Shown here one piece after another: positions 9,101 through 17,719 of a stretch of DNA of 64,000 nt (the stretch's first letter is position 1; each line of letters starts with the position of its first letter). The stretch is from contig NZ_LMPG01000001.1 of the NCBI RefSeq assembly GCF_001423765.1, positions 378,073-442,072 on the forward strand. Reading direction: 5' to 3'. Position numbers and translations under genes: made by a program. The notes beneath the pieces were generated by a model, which saw only the letters and a program-made list of their open reading frames with translations, did not search any database and had not been told where the DNA came from. The DNA is from Sphingomonas sp. Leaf343 (GTDB taxonomy: Bacteria > Pseudomonadota > Alphaproteobacteria > Sphingomonadales > Sphingomonadaceae).

Positions 9101-9886
9101 ATGTTCCTGAAAGGCAAGACGGCGGTCGTGACCGGATCGACCAGCGGCATCGGGCTGGCCTATGCGCGGGCGCTGGCGGCGGAGGGGGCGGCCGTCGTCA
9201 TCAACGGCTTCGGCGATGCCGACGCGATCGAGACGATCCGCGGTGAGCTGGCGGAGGCGAGCGGCGCGGCGGCGCTGTACGACGCCGCCGACATGACGCA
9301 GCCGGATCGGATCGCGGCGATGATCGCGCGGGCCGCGGCGGAGACGGGGTCGGTCGACATCCTCATCAGCAATGCCGGCATCCAGCATGTCGCGCCCGTC
9401 GCGGAGTTTCCGCCGGAGAAATGGGACGCGATCATCGCGATCAACCTGTCCTCCGTCTTCCACGCCGTCCGTGCCGCGATCCCGCACATGAAGGCGAAGG
9501 GGTGGGGCCGGATCATCTCCACGGCATCCGCCCATTCGTTGGTCGCGAGCCCCAACAAGTCGGCCTATGTCGCCGCCAAACATGGCCTGATGGGCCTGAC
9601 CAAGACGATCGCGCTGGAGGTGGCGCAGGCCGGGATCACCGCCAACTGCATCTCCCCCGGCTATGTCTGGACGCCGCTGGTCGAGGGACAGATTCCCGAT
9701 ACGATGAAGGCGCGGGGGATGACGCGGGATCAGGTGATGAACGACGTGCTGCTCGCCGCGCAGCCGACCAAGGAGTTCGTGACGCTCGAACAGGTCGCCG
9801 CACTGGCGCTGTTCCTGTGCCGGGACGAGGCGAAGGCGATCACCGGCGCGAACCTGTCGATGGACGGCGGCTGGACCGCACAGTGA
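9101..9886 (+). CDS. 3-hydroxybutyrate dehydrogenase (SDR family)
   Basis: A short-chain dehydrogenase of 261 residues. It shows the NAD-binding TGSTSGIG, the NAG signature (SNAGIQHV) and the Ser-Tyr-Lys catalytic set (STASAHS, YVAAK). The sequence closely fits D-3-hydroxybutyrate dehydrogenase: ISPGYVWTPLVEGQIPDTMKA and a C-terminal NLSMDGGWTAQ. It would oxidise 3-hydroxybutyrate, from polyhydroxybutyrate breakdown, to acetoacetate. The start at 9101 follows GGGGGAGTG; a GTG directly before it is possible. It overlaps the next gene by GTGA. Confidence 0.9.
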   Translation: MFLKGKTAVVTGSTSGIGLAYARALAAEGAAVVINGFGDADAIETIRGELAEASGAAALYDAADMTQPDRIAAMIARAAAETGSVDILISNAGIQHVAPVAEFPPEKWDAIIAINLSSVFHAVRAAIPHMKAKGWGRIISTASAHSLVASPNKSAYVAAKHGLMGLTKTIALEVAQAGITANCISPGYVWTPLVEGQIPDTMKARGMTRDQVMNDVLLAAQPTKEFVTLEQVAALALFLCRDEAKAITGANLSMDGGWTAQ

Positions 9887-10470
9887 GGCGCGCGATCGCA
9901 GCCGCGACGCTGATCCTGATCGCGGGCGCGGGGCAGGCGGCGGACTGGCGCAGGATCGCGACGCAACCGGATCGCTGCCGGCTGCGCGGGTGGCGCGACG
10001 CGTGGGTGACCGCGCTGGAACAGGCGCGGCGCGTACCGGACGGGGCGGCGGCGATCGCGGCCGATCCGATGCTGTACGATCCCGATCATCCGCTGGTCGA
10101 CCCGATGCCCCCGGCGGGCGAGTATCGTTGCCGCGCGGTGAAGCTGGGCGGCCGCGGCGTCCCGGGGTTCGTGCCATATACGTGGTTCGGATGCCGGGTG
10201 GGTGCAGGCGCGGACGCAGTGCCGTTGATGAAGACGACCGGATCGCAGCGGCCGGCGGGGCTGCTCTACGCCGATACCGATGCGCGGGCGGTGTTCCTGG
10301 GGACGCTGTCGCTGGGGGATGAGGCGCGGCCGATGCCCTATGGGCGAGACCGGTCGCGCGACATGGCCGGGATCGTCGAGCGGATCGGGGAGCGGCGCTG
10401 GCGGCTGGTGCTGCCCTACCCGGCGTTCGAGTCGACACTGGACCTCATCGAACTGGTGCCGGTGGACTAG
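9883..10470 (+). CDS. DUF4893 domain exported protein
   Basis: An exported protein of 195 residues of unknown function. It has a signal peptide (AAATLILIAGAGQAA) followed by the DUF4893 pattern: DWRRIATQPDRCRLRGWRDA, then YRCRAVKLG, YTWFGCRVG, TGSQRPAGLLYAD, VFLGTLSLGDE and WRLVLPYPAFES. The family is found mostly in sphingomonads. It starts with GTG overlapping the dehydrogenase stop, so the two are probably co-translated. Its last 26 bases overlap the tail of the convergent cation-efflux gene. Confidence 0.8.
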   Translation: MRRAIAAATLILIAGAGQAADWRRIATQPDRCRLRGWRDAWVTALEQARRVPDGAAAIAADPMLYDPDHPLVDPMPPAGEYRCRAVKLGGRGVPGFVPYTWFGCRVGAGADAVPLMKTTGSQRPAGLLYADTDARAVFLGTLSLGDEARPMPYGRDRSRDMAGIVERIGERRWRLVLPYPAFESTLDLIELVPVD

Positions 10471-11407
10471 CCGTGGCGACGAACGCATCCTCGCGCCGTT
10501 CGGGGCGGATGTAGATCGACGACAGCGTCGGCAGTTCGGCATGAAGCGTCGTCTCCAGTTCCTCGATCAGGCGCTCGCCGTCGCCCATCGTGACGGCGTC
10601 GTCGAAGTCGGCGCTGATCGCCACGAACACCGCGTCGGGTGCGGTGTGGATGGTGCGGACGTGATTGACCGCGGCGATGCCGGGCTGTGCGGCGACGATA
10701 TCGCGGATGCGGGCGATCGTCGCGGGATCGGTCCGCTCACCGATCAGCAGCCCCTTGCTTTCGCGCGCCAGCAGCCCGGCGACGAGGGCCAGGATACAGC
10801 CGATCGCGATCGATGCGATGCCGTCGAGCGCCGGGTTGTCGTAATGGTGGCTGGCCCAGACGCCCGCGCCGGCGATGACGAGGCCGGCGAGCGCGGCCGA
10901 ATCCTCGAACAGGACGATGAAGCCGGCCGGATCCTTGGACTCGCGGATCGCCTGCCACCAGCCGGTGTCGCCCTTCGATGCCGAAAACTCCCGGACGGCG
11001 ATCGTCCACGAGGCGCCCTCCAGCAGGACCGAAACGCCCAGCACGACATAGTTGACGAGTGGACTGGTCAGCGGTTCCGGCTCGACGATATGGCGCCAGC
11101 CCTCGTAGATCGACACGCCCGCGCCGATCGCGAAGATCAGGATCGCGACGACGAACGCCCAGAGATAGAGTTCGCGGCCATAGCCGAACGGGTGGGCGGC
11201 ATCGGGCGACCGGCGGCTGCGATGCTGGCCGTAGAGCAGCAGGATCTGGTTGCCGCTGTCGACGCAGCTATGCACCCCCTCCGTCAGCATCGACGACGAT
11301 CCGGTGATCCCCGCCGCGACGAACTTGGCGACGCCGATACCGAGATTGGCGGCGAGCGCGCCGTAGAGGACGATGTTCTCGCGGATGCGGGCGGTGAGGG
11401 TGGTCAT
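10445..11407 (-). CDS. cation diffusion facilitator (CDF) family efflux protein
   Basis: A 320-residue inner-membrane divalent-cation/proton antiporter. Membrane segments of the CDF domain run from about residue 12 to 210, with the first metal-site helix at SMLTEGVHSCVDSGNQ and the second at LFEDSAALAGLVIAG. The C-terminal cytoplasmic domain (HVRTIHTAPDAVFVAISADF) is the CDF dimerisation fold. The His/Asp pattern is less typical than in Zn exporters such as ZitB; Fe, Mn or Zn are possible. The start at 11407 begins MTTLTARIRENIVLYGAL; the longer open frame upstream has no coding character. Confidence 0.85.
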   Translation of the reverse strand: MTTLTARIRENIVLYGALAANLGIGVAKFVAAGITGSSSMLTEGVHSCVDSGNQILLLYGQHRSRRSPDAAHPFGYGRELYLWAFVVAILIFAIGAGVSIYEGWRHIVEPEPLTSPLVNYVVLGVSVLLEGASWTIAVREFSASKGDTGWWQAIRESKDPAGFIVLFEDSAALAGLVIAGAGVWASHHYDNPALDGIASIAIGCILALVAGLLARESKGLLIGERTDPATIARIRDIVAAQPGIAAVNHVRTIHTAPDAVFVAISADFDDAVTMGDGERLIEELETTLHAELPTLSSIYIRPERREDAFVATASPPAPVR

Positions 11408-11769
11408 TGGGTTCGATCCGGAGCAGGCCGTCCGATGCGACGCCGAAGTTGTGGTAAGTGGCCTTGCTGAACGCGCCCGCATCGATCCCGGTCCCTCCCG
11501 TCGCCGATGTCGACGGTACGGCCGCGGTCGTCTTCCCGCTTGAACTCCCGACGCGCCTTGACGACAGCATCGATGTGCTTGAGGCAAAAGGGAAATCGTC
11601 ATCCGCCGTCATGCCGCACCGGCAGTCGACCAAATGGCGCGCCGACGCAAGGCGTTGAGCCGACCGGCTCAACCCGGTGCAACAAGTGCACCGCAGCGCG
11701 TAAGCGAACTGACATTCCGAACCCGCCGCCGGGAAAGCGGCGGCGGGTCGGGCTCCCGCGTCGACGGGG
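11408..11769. other. 362-base region without a confident gene
   Basis: Open frames exist on both strands, for example a 66-codon GTG frame at 11458-11658, but none has a ribosome-binding site or recognisable sequence. The region holds small hairpins: TTGAGCC/GGCTCAA at 11655-11672 and GGTGCA/TGCACC at 11676-11692. At 11721-11748 the 10-bp stem ACCCGCCGCC/GGCGGCGGGT probably ends the minus-strand transcript of the 52-codon gene. Confidence 0.5.
11721..11748. terminator. GC-rich hairpin after the aceA operon
   Basis: ACCCGCCGCC (11721-11730) pairs exactly with GGCGGCGGGT (11739-11748), about 20 bases beyond the stop of the small minus-strand gene. There is no T-run. Confidence 0.5.
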
Positions 11770-11928
11770 TCAGCCGAGACGGCCCAGGCGGTGGTACAGG
11801 TTGGAGAATTTCGCCGAGCGCGGATCGTCGGCGATCTTGCGGACGTAATCGGCGACGGCTTCCTTCATCAGGCCGAAATCCTCCGTCGAGAAGACGGCGC
11901 GGCTGCGTTGGGGTTCGGTGTTCGGCAT
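11770..11928 (-). CDS. 52-residue hypothetical protein downstream of aceA
   Basis: A short protein of 52 residues starting MPNTEPQRSRAVF and ending LYHRLGRLG. It is charged and predicted helical, without a signal peptide or membrane segment. I do not recognise a family. It is supported as a real gene by a strong AGGAGA site 5 bases before the ATG, by its position 26 bases after the aceA stop on the same strand, and by the hairpin that follows. A role linked to the glyoxylate shunt is only suggested by position. Confidence 0.6.
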   Translation of the reverse strand: MPNTEPQRSRAVFSTEDFGLMKEAVADYVRKIADDPRSAKFSNLYHRLGRLG

Positions 11929-11954
11929 CGGTGTTCTCCTGATTAGGTCGTCGA

Positions 11955-13229
11955 CTAGGCGGCTTTATGGAACTGGGCGGCTTCGGTGGATTCGGCGAGG
12001 GCGGTGGTGCTGCTCTGGCCGCCGGCGACGGTCTGCGCGACGAGGTCGAAATAGCCGGTGCCGACCTCGCGCTGGTGACGCGTGGCGGTGTAGCCCCTGG
12101 CTTCGCTGGCGAACTCGGCCTGTTGCAGTTCCGAATAGGCCGCCATGCCGCGGTCCCGGTAGCCCGACGCCAGCTCGTACATGCCATGGTTGAGCTGGTG
12201 AAAGCCGGCGAGCGTGACGAACTGGTATTTGTAGCCCATCGCCCCGATCTCCCGCTGGAAGCGGGCGATGTCGTCCTTGTCCAGATTTGCCTCCCAGTTG
12301 AAACTTGGCGAGCAATTATAGGCGAGCATCTTGTTCGGATGCTCCCGCCTGATCGTCTCCGCGAACCGGCGCGCATCGTCGAGGTTCGGGTGGGAGGTTT
12401 CCCACCACAGCAGGTCGGCATGCGATGCAAACGCCAACCCGCGCTTGATGCAATGATCGACGCCGGTACCGTCCTTCAGGCGGAAGAACCCCTCCGGCGT
12501 GCGTTCGCCGGTCAGGAACTCGTGATCGCGCTCGTCGACGTCGCTGGTGATGAGCTTCGCGCTTTCGGCGTCGGTGCGGGCGCAGATCACCGTCGGGACG
12601 CCCGATACGTCCGCGGCGAGGCGCGCCGCGTCGAGGTTGCGGATATGCGCCTGCGTCGGGATCAGCACCTTGCCGCCGAGATGGCCGCACTTCTTTTCGG
12701 AGGCGAGCTGGTCCTCGTAATGGACGCCCGCCGCGCCCGCCGCGATGTACGCCTTCATGATCTCGAAACAGTTGAGGGGGCCGCCGAACCCGGCCTCCGC
12801 ATCCGCGACGATCGGTGCGAACCAGTCCCGCTCGGCATCCCCTTCCGAATGCTCGATCTGGTCGGCGCGTTGCAGCGCGTTGTTGATGCGCTTGCACAGT
12901 TCCGGGCCGGCATTGGCGGGGTAGAGCGACTGGTCCGGATACATGGCGCCGGCCGTGTTGGCGTCGGCGGCGACCTGCCAGCCGGACAGGTAGATCGCCT
13001 TCAGCCCGGCGCGCACCATCTGCATCGCCTGATTGCCGGTCATCGCGCCGAGCGAGTGGACGTAATCCTCCGTATTCAGAAGCTCCCACAGTTTCAGCGC
13101 GCCGCGCTTCGCCAGCGTATGTTCGATCGCGACCGACCCGCGCAGCCTGGCGACATCCTCCGGCGAATACGGGCGCACGATCCCATCGAAGCGACCGGGG
13201 GGCGAGGGAACGAGATCGTCGAAGGTCAT
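11955..13229 (-). CDS. aceA: isocitrate lyase
   Basis: Splits isocitrate into glyoxylate and succinate, the first step of the glyoxylate shunt used on acetate and fatty acids. At 424 residues it has the length of the short bacterial form. The catalytic loop KKCGHLGG is at residues 179-186, with Cys181. Other family motifs are [38 protein letters not shown] and [12 protein letters not shown]. The start at 13229 has AAAGGA about 7 bases upstream; the frame is open much further, but that part overlaps the divergent regulator. It is divergent from a ScfR/RamB-like regulator, which probably controls it. Confidence 0.96.
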   Translation of the reverse strand: MTFDDLVPSPPGRFDGIVRPYSPEDVARLRGSVAIEHTLAKRGALKLWELLNTEDYVHSLGAMTGNQAMQMVRAGLKAIYLSGWQVAADANTAGAMYPDQSLYPANAGPELCKRINNALQRADQIEHSEGDAERDWFAPIVADAEAGFGGPLNCFEIMKAYIAAGAAGVHYEDQLASEKKCGHLGGKVLIPTQAHIRNLDAARLAADVSGVPTVICARTDAESAKLITSDVDERDHEFLTGERTPEGFFRLKDGTGVDHCIKRGLAFASHADLLWWETSHPNLDDARRFAETIRREHPNKMLAYNCSPSFNWEANLDKDDIARFQREIGAMGYKYQFVTLAGFHQLNHGMYELASGYRDRGMAAYSELQQAEFASEARGYTATRHQREVGTGYFDLVAQTVAGGQSSTTALAESTEAAQFHKAA

Positions 13230-13428
13230 TGTCGCATCCTTTACATCATCGAGCATCTTGTCCGTCGAAGTGGAGGAAGCGGAGGCGATCGAATAGCTGT
13301 CGTCCCGTCTTCCCGAGGTCGCGAAGTAGAGGCTCTCCACTTTGAAACCTGTCGTCTTGTAAAAGATTGACATGATGGAAGCTCCTGCCGACTGTGCGTG
13401 GAAATACAGGATCGGGAGGCTGTAGGAC
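13230..13428. promoter_or_regulatory. divergent promoter region of aceA and its regulator
   Basis: This 199-base interval separates isocitrate lyase from the ScfR/RamB-like gene and must contain both promoters. I looked for the TTTGCAAA-type box reported for actinobacterial RamB and found no perfect copy; the nearest AT-rich stretch is around 13340-13375. On the minus strand the interval is open in the aceA frame, but it lacks the conserved start of the enzyme. Confidence 0.5.
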
Positions 13429-14835
13429 ATGGCCGGGGCGGGAACGGGCGGGCGCAAATTGCTGGCGGGCCATGCGCTGCGGCGGCTGCGGCGCGCACAG
13501 GGTCTGAGCCAGGTGCAAATAGCGGAGATGCTGGAGGTCAGCACCAGTTACGTGAACCTGATCGAGCGCAACCAGCGGCCGGTGTCGGCCGCGATCGTGA
13601 TGCGACTGGTCGAGCGGTTCGACTTCGACCCGCGCGCGCTGGCGGCGGACGCGCCGGGCGGTGGTGCGGCGGCGATGCGGCGGCGGCTGGCCGATCCGAT
13701 GTTCGCCGATCTGGAGATCGACCGCAACGAGGTCGAGGAATGGCTGGCCGCCGCCCCCGGTGGCGCGGCGGCGTTCGCAAGGGTGTTCGATCGGCTGGAT
13801 AGTGGTGGCAGTGAGGGCGGAGCGCCCGTGGCCGACGATCCGTTCGGGGAGGTGCGGCGGGCGATCGGGCGGTGGCGCAATCACTTCGCCGATCTGGATG
13901 CCTCGGCGGAGGCGCTGGCGGACGAGCTGCGGCTGGGCGCGGGCGACCTGTACGGCGCGGTGGCGGAAAGGCTGCGCGTGCGGCACAGCCTGTCGATCCG
14001 GGTGCTGCCGGTCGATGTACTTCCGGACGTGCTGCGGCGGCTGGACCTGCATGCGCGGCAGTTGCAACTGTCGGAATTGCTGGCGCCCTCTGCGCGGACG
14101 TTCGCGGCGGCGTTCCAGCTGGCGCAGATCGAGGCGCGGGCGGAGATCGACGCGCTGGTGCGGGGCGAGGCGTTCGTGGCGCGCGCGGCGGAGCGGCTGT
14201 TCCGGCGGCATCTGGCCGGCTATTGGGCGGCGGCGCTGATGATGCCCTATGCCCGCTTCCTGCGCGGGTGCGAAGCGACGGGCTATGATGTCGAACTGCT
14301 GGGGCGGCGGTTCGGAGCGGGGTTCGAGCAGGTGGCGCACCGGTTGACGACGCTGAGCCGGGTCGGCGCGCGCGGGCTGCCCTTCTTCATGATCCGGGTC
14401 GATCGCGCGGGACAATCATCCAAGCGCTATCCGGGGGCGAGCGGCGCGGCTTTGGTCGAGGTCGAGGGGCGATGTCCGCTGTGGCGGCTGCACCACGCGT
14501 TCGACCGGCCGGGCGAGATCGCGACGCAACTCGTGGAGCTGGAGGACGGCGCGCGGTTCGTGACGATGGCGCGGACGGTGACGCCTCAGGTGCGGCGGGT
14601 CGGCGGGGTGCCCGTCGCGTTCGCGGTCGGGCTGGGCGTGGCGGCGGAGTTCGCGCGCGGGCTGGCGGCGGCACGCGGGCTGGACCTCGGCGGCAGTGCC
14701 ACGCCGATCGGACTGGGATGCCGCGCCTGCCTGCGTGCGGACTGTCCGCAGCGGTCGGCCCCGCCGGCGGGACGGGCGCTGACGGTGAACGAACGCGAGC
14801 GGCGGGTCACGGCGCTGACCTTCGCGGGGGATTGA
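13429..14835 (+). CDS. ScfR/RamB-like short-chain acyl-responsive XRE regulator
   Basis: A 468-residue transcription factor. The N-terminal XRE helix-turn-helix ([19 protein letters not shown], then [16 protein letters not shown]) spans about residues 15-70. The middle carries an IrrE-like region and the C-terminus a DUF2083/ScfR domain with a cysteine cluster ([15 protein letters not shown]). Known relatives control isocitrate lyase, the glyoxylate shunt or propionate use. It is encoded back-to-back with aceA, so autoregulation and control of aceA are the simplest inference. GGGAGG lies about 9 bases before the ATG. Confidence 0.85.
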   Translation: MAGAGTGGRKLLAGHALRRLRRAQGLSQVQIAEMLEVSTSYVNLIERNQRPVSAAIVMRLVERFDFDPRALAADAPGGGAAAMRRRLADPMFADLEIDRNEVEEWLAAAPGGAAAFARVFDRLDSGGSEGGAPVADDPFGEVRRAIGRWRNHFADLDASAEALADELRLGAGDLYGAVAERLRVRHSLSIRVLPVDVLPDVLRRLDLHARQLQLSELLAPSARTFAAAFQLAQIEARAEIDALVRGEAFVARAAERLFRRHLAGYWAAALMMPYARFLRGCEATGYDVELLGRRFGAGFEQVAHRLTTLSRVGARGLPFFMIRVDRAGQSSKRYPGASGAALVEVEGRCPLWRLHHAFDRPGEIATQLVELEDGARFVTMARTVTPQVRRVGGVPVAFAVGLGVAAEFARGLAAARGLDLGGSATPIGLGCRACLRADCPQRSAPPAGRALTVNERERRVTALTFAGD

Positions 14836-14919
14836 GGACGCCGGGTCGACGTGCAGGCCGCGAGCGAAGGGAGCACGGCGGGTCCCGGAACAGCCCGACC
14901 GCCAGATCGACGCGCGCGA

Positions 14920-15618
14920 TCAGGCTTCCCTCCACGACAAGGGTTCCTTGCGGGCGACCGTGACCTCGACGGGCACCGGCGGCGACACCGTCGCCGGCCA
15001 TCGTGCCCCGATAAACCGGCTTTTGGCGACCCAGGCCAGCGAGACGCTGTCCGACTGATTGCCGCCGAGGATGCGATAGGCGTCCGCATCCTCGCCCGCA
15101 TAGAAGCCGACATGACCCAATCCGCTGTCCCTGGTCTTTCGCCAGAAGACCATGACCGCACCCGGCGTCGGCTTCGTCGCGATACCGAACGCGCCCCAGG
15201 CGCGGACACTCAGCACGCGGGTCGGTAAAGGTTCGCGGTCCAGTGTCGACGAGATGCAGTGGCCGACGAACAGGCCGCACCAGGGAATGTCGTCCGACTT
15301 GTAATCGAGCGTCTTCATATCCTTGACCCATTCGATGATCTCCGGGTTCGATCCCACGCCGGGTCGTTCGCGAGTACCGAGCAGCCGCTGGGCTTCCTTG
15401 AACCAGACCAGGCTGAGATCATCCAGTTTTCGCGGCAGCTTCGTATCGGGGAAGAGTGCGGCGAGTGTCAGATTTCCAAGGATTCCATCTGCCTGCAAGT
15501 TATTGTTGGCCTGAAAGGCGCGAAGAGCCGCCGCGGTTTGCCGTCCCCATATTCCATCGAGCGTACCCGGCTTATATCCTTTTTGTGCAAGTGCCTGTTG
15601 AACCTCGATGATCTTCAC
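14920..15618 (-). CDS. peptidoglycan-binding / NlpC-P60-like endolysin-type protein
   Basis: A 232-residue protein with an N-terminal peptidoglycan-binding domain 1 (EVQQALAQKGYKPGTLDGIW, then TAAALRAFQANN) and a C-terminal TIGR02594-type amidase/peptidase domain. WCGLFVGHC holds the likely catalytic Cys and GLGHVGFYAGED the His. There is no signal peptide, as in phage lysins that need a holin. No holin or other phage gene is nearby, so it may be a prophage relic, a tailocin-like part or a toxin; I cannot decide. Both neighbours are in different operons. Confidence 0.75.
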   Translation of the reverse strand: MKIIEVQQALAQKGYKPGTLDGIWGRQTAAALRAFQANNNLQADGILGNLTLAALFPDTKLPRKLDDLSLVWFKEAQRLLGTRERPGVGSNPEIIEWVKDMKTLDYKSDDIPWCGLFVGHCISSTLDREPLPTRVLSVRAWGAFGIATKPTPGAVMVFWRKTRDSGLGHVGFYAGEDADAYRILGGNQSDSVSLAWVAKSRFIGARWPATVSPPVPVEVTVARKEPLSWREA

Positions 15619-15856
15619 GATTACTGCTCCCGACTCGCCACCATACGCAGGATCATCGCGTGATAGATCGATGGAGTCTATCCCCTAACCATCCAGTACT
15701 GGTGAAGACCGGATCGATCGGACAATGGTCTTCGCGGTTTTCGCGCGATGCTGCGAAGCGATGTGCGAATCCGACGAAGAGTCGCTTCCGCGCGATGAAT
15801 CAGCGCGCTAGGCCGAATGCGGAGCCGCAGGTGCGATTCCGCCGGAGCCTTGATTC

Positions 15857-17680
15857 ATGCGTTCGACCCCGTCCCTTCTGCTGTTTGCCTCCGCCGCCCT
15901 GATCGCCGTCGGAGTATCGGGTATCGCTTCCGGTCAGGCGCTGCCGCCGCCCGTGCCCGTGGCCGGCGACGGGCCGGAGGACGCACGGTTGAAGCGCCTG
16001 TTCTATGACAGCGACGAGCGGGATCTGGCATTGTCGCCGCTCGGTGCGATCGCGCGCGGCGACATGCGCTATGCGGACCAGTTCGGCGAATATCTGACCG
16101 ACGCGCGGCTGGCGCGGGACAAGCGCAATCTGGAGGCGGACCTGAAGGCGCTGAACGCGATCGATCGCGCCAGGCTGACGCCGGTCGATCGCATCGCATA
16201 CGACGTGTTCCGCAATCAGGCCGCCATCGGGCTGAAGGGCTATGCGCCGGAATTGCTGGCGATCGGCCGGCTGTTGCCGGTCAGCCATTTCGACGGGTTC
16301 CAGACCTTCTACCCCGATTTCGCGTCGGGCAAGGGTGCGGCACCGTTCAGGACGGTGCAGGATTACGACAACAACCTGAAGCGCAATGCCGGCTACGCGG
16401 CGCTGTACCAGCGGCTGACGGAGCGGCTGCGCGAGGGCATGGCGAAGGGCGTGACGCAGCCCAGGCTGGTCGTGCGCAACATGATCGCGCAGTTCGACAA
16501 TCTGATCGCCGAGGGCGTCGAGAAGTCGACCTTCTACGCGCCCGTCACGATGTTCCCGGACGGCATTCCGGCCACCGAGCGGGTGCGGCTGACGGCGGCC
16601 TATGCCGCACAGGTGCGCGACGTGATCCTCCCGGCGCATCGCACGTTCCGCGATTTCCTGGCGAACGAGTATCTGGCGAAGGCGCGCGATACGGTCGGGC
16701 TGTCGGCGCTACCCGGCGGCGCGGCGCTGTACGCGCACAATATCGAGCAGAACACGACGCTGCCGCTGAAGGCGGACGACGTGCACCGGCTCGGTTTGTC
16801 GGAAGTGGCGCGGATCACGCGCGAGATGACGGCGCAGCAGAAGGCGGTCGGTTTCAAGGGCACGCTGGCGCAGTTCTTCGACCACCTGCGCACCGATGCG
16901 CGGTATCAGCCGACATCGGCGGAGGCGCTGCGTGCCGGGTACGAGGCGATCGGCAAGCGCATCGACGCGCGGGTGCGGGAGCAGTTCTCGCTGATCCCGA
17001 AGACGCCGCTCGAAATCCGGCCGGTGCCCGATTTCCGCGCCAAGACCGATGCGGCGGGATCGTACCAGCAGGGCACGCCGGACGGATCGCGGCCGGGCAT
17101 CTTCTATTACAACACCTACGATCTGCCGACCCGGTTCACCTGGGGGATGGAGACATTGTACCTGCACGAGGCGGTGCCGGGGCATCATTTCCAGATCAGC
17201 CTGGCACAGGAGAATGCGGCCCTGCCGGCGTTCATGCGCTTCGGTGGCAACACCGCCTATGTCGAGGGATGGGCGCTGTATGCAGAGACGCTGTGGCCGG
17301 AGCTGGGGATGGAGACCGATCCCTACCAGCGGATGGGTGGCCTGTCCGACGAGATGCTGCGCGCGATGCGGCTGGTGGTCGACACCGGCATTCACGCCAA
17401 GGGGTGGAGCCGCGAGCAGGCGATCGATTACATGCTGGCCAATTCACCGATGAGCCGGACCGATGCGACGGCGGAGGTGGAGCGGTATATCGCGATCCCC
17501 GGACAGGCGCTGGCGTACAAGATCGGGCAGCTCACGATCCTGAAGCTGAAGGCGCAGGCGAAGGCGAAGCAGGGCGCGGCGTTCGATCCGCGTGCCTTCC
17601 ATGCCGAGGTGCTGGATACGGGCGCGCTGCCGATGCCGGTGCTGGAGCGGAAGATCGGCGACTGGCTGGCGGCGAAATAG
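15857..17680 (+). CDS. DUF885 family exported protein (metallopeptidase-like)
   Basis: An exported protein of 607 residues. A signal peptide (SLLLFASAALIAVGVSGIASG) is followed by the DUF885 domain, a mostly helical M3/M32-like fold. The zinc-site motif HEAVPGHH lies at residues 437-444, and a downstream acidic helix is at YVEGWALYAE. Several relatives are annotated as dipeptidyl carboxypeptidase-like, but activity is rarely proven. An intergenic region of about 240 bases without visible genes lies upstream. A hairpin follows its stop. Confidence 0.88.
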   Translation: MRSTPSLLLFASAALIAVGVSGIASGQALPPPVPVAGDGPEDARLKRLFYDSDERDLALSPLGAIARGDMRYADQFGEYLTDARLARDKRNLEADLKALNAIDRARLTPVDRIAYDVFRNQAAIGLKGYAPELLAIGRLLPVSHFDGFQTFYPDFASGKGAAPFRTVQDYDNNLKRNAGYAALYQRLTERLREGMAKGVTQPRLVVRNMIAQFDNLIAEGVEKSTFYAPVTMFPDGIPATERVRLTAAYAAQVRDVILPAHRTFRDFLANEYLAKARDTVGLSALPGGAALYAHNIEQNTTLPLKADDVHRLGLSEVARITREMTAQQKAVGFKGTLAQFFDHLRTDARYQPTSAEALRAGYEAIGKRIDARVREQFSLIPKTPLEIRPVPDFRAKTDAAGSYQQGTPDGSRPGIFYYNTYDLPTRFTWGMETLYLHEAVPGHHFQISLAQENAALPAFMRFGGNTAYVEGWALYAETLWPELGMETDPYQRMGGLSDEMLRAMRLVVDTGIHAKGWSREQAIDYMLANSPMSRTDATAEVERYIAIPGQALAYKIGQLTILKLKAQAKAKQGAAFDPRAFHAEVLDTGALPMPVLERKIGDWLAAK

Positions 17681-17687
17681 CGTCTCC

Positions 17688-17714
17688 GTCATGCCGGAAC
17701 AGGTCCGGCATGAC
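17688..17714. terminator. 11-bp hairpin between convergent genes
   Basis: GTCATGCCGGA (17688-17698) pairs exactly with TCCGGCATGAC (17704-17714), with loop ACAGG. It sits between the stops of the DUF885 gene and astD and could end both transcripts. Palindromes of this kind, CATGCCGGA, are often repeated in sphingomonad intergenic regions; I see only this copy here. Confidence 0.55.
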
Positions 17715-17719
17715 GTCCC

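Noticed and set aside
11458..11658. 66-codon plus-strand frame between the cation-efflux and aceA operons
   Set aside because: GTG start with no ribosome-binding site and no recognisable sequence.
13230..13544. N-terminal extension of isocitrate lyase up to 13544
   Set aside because: The conserved enzyme begins at 13229 with its own ribosome-binding site; the extension would overlap the divergent regulator.
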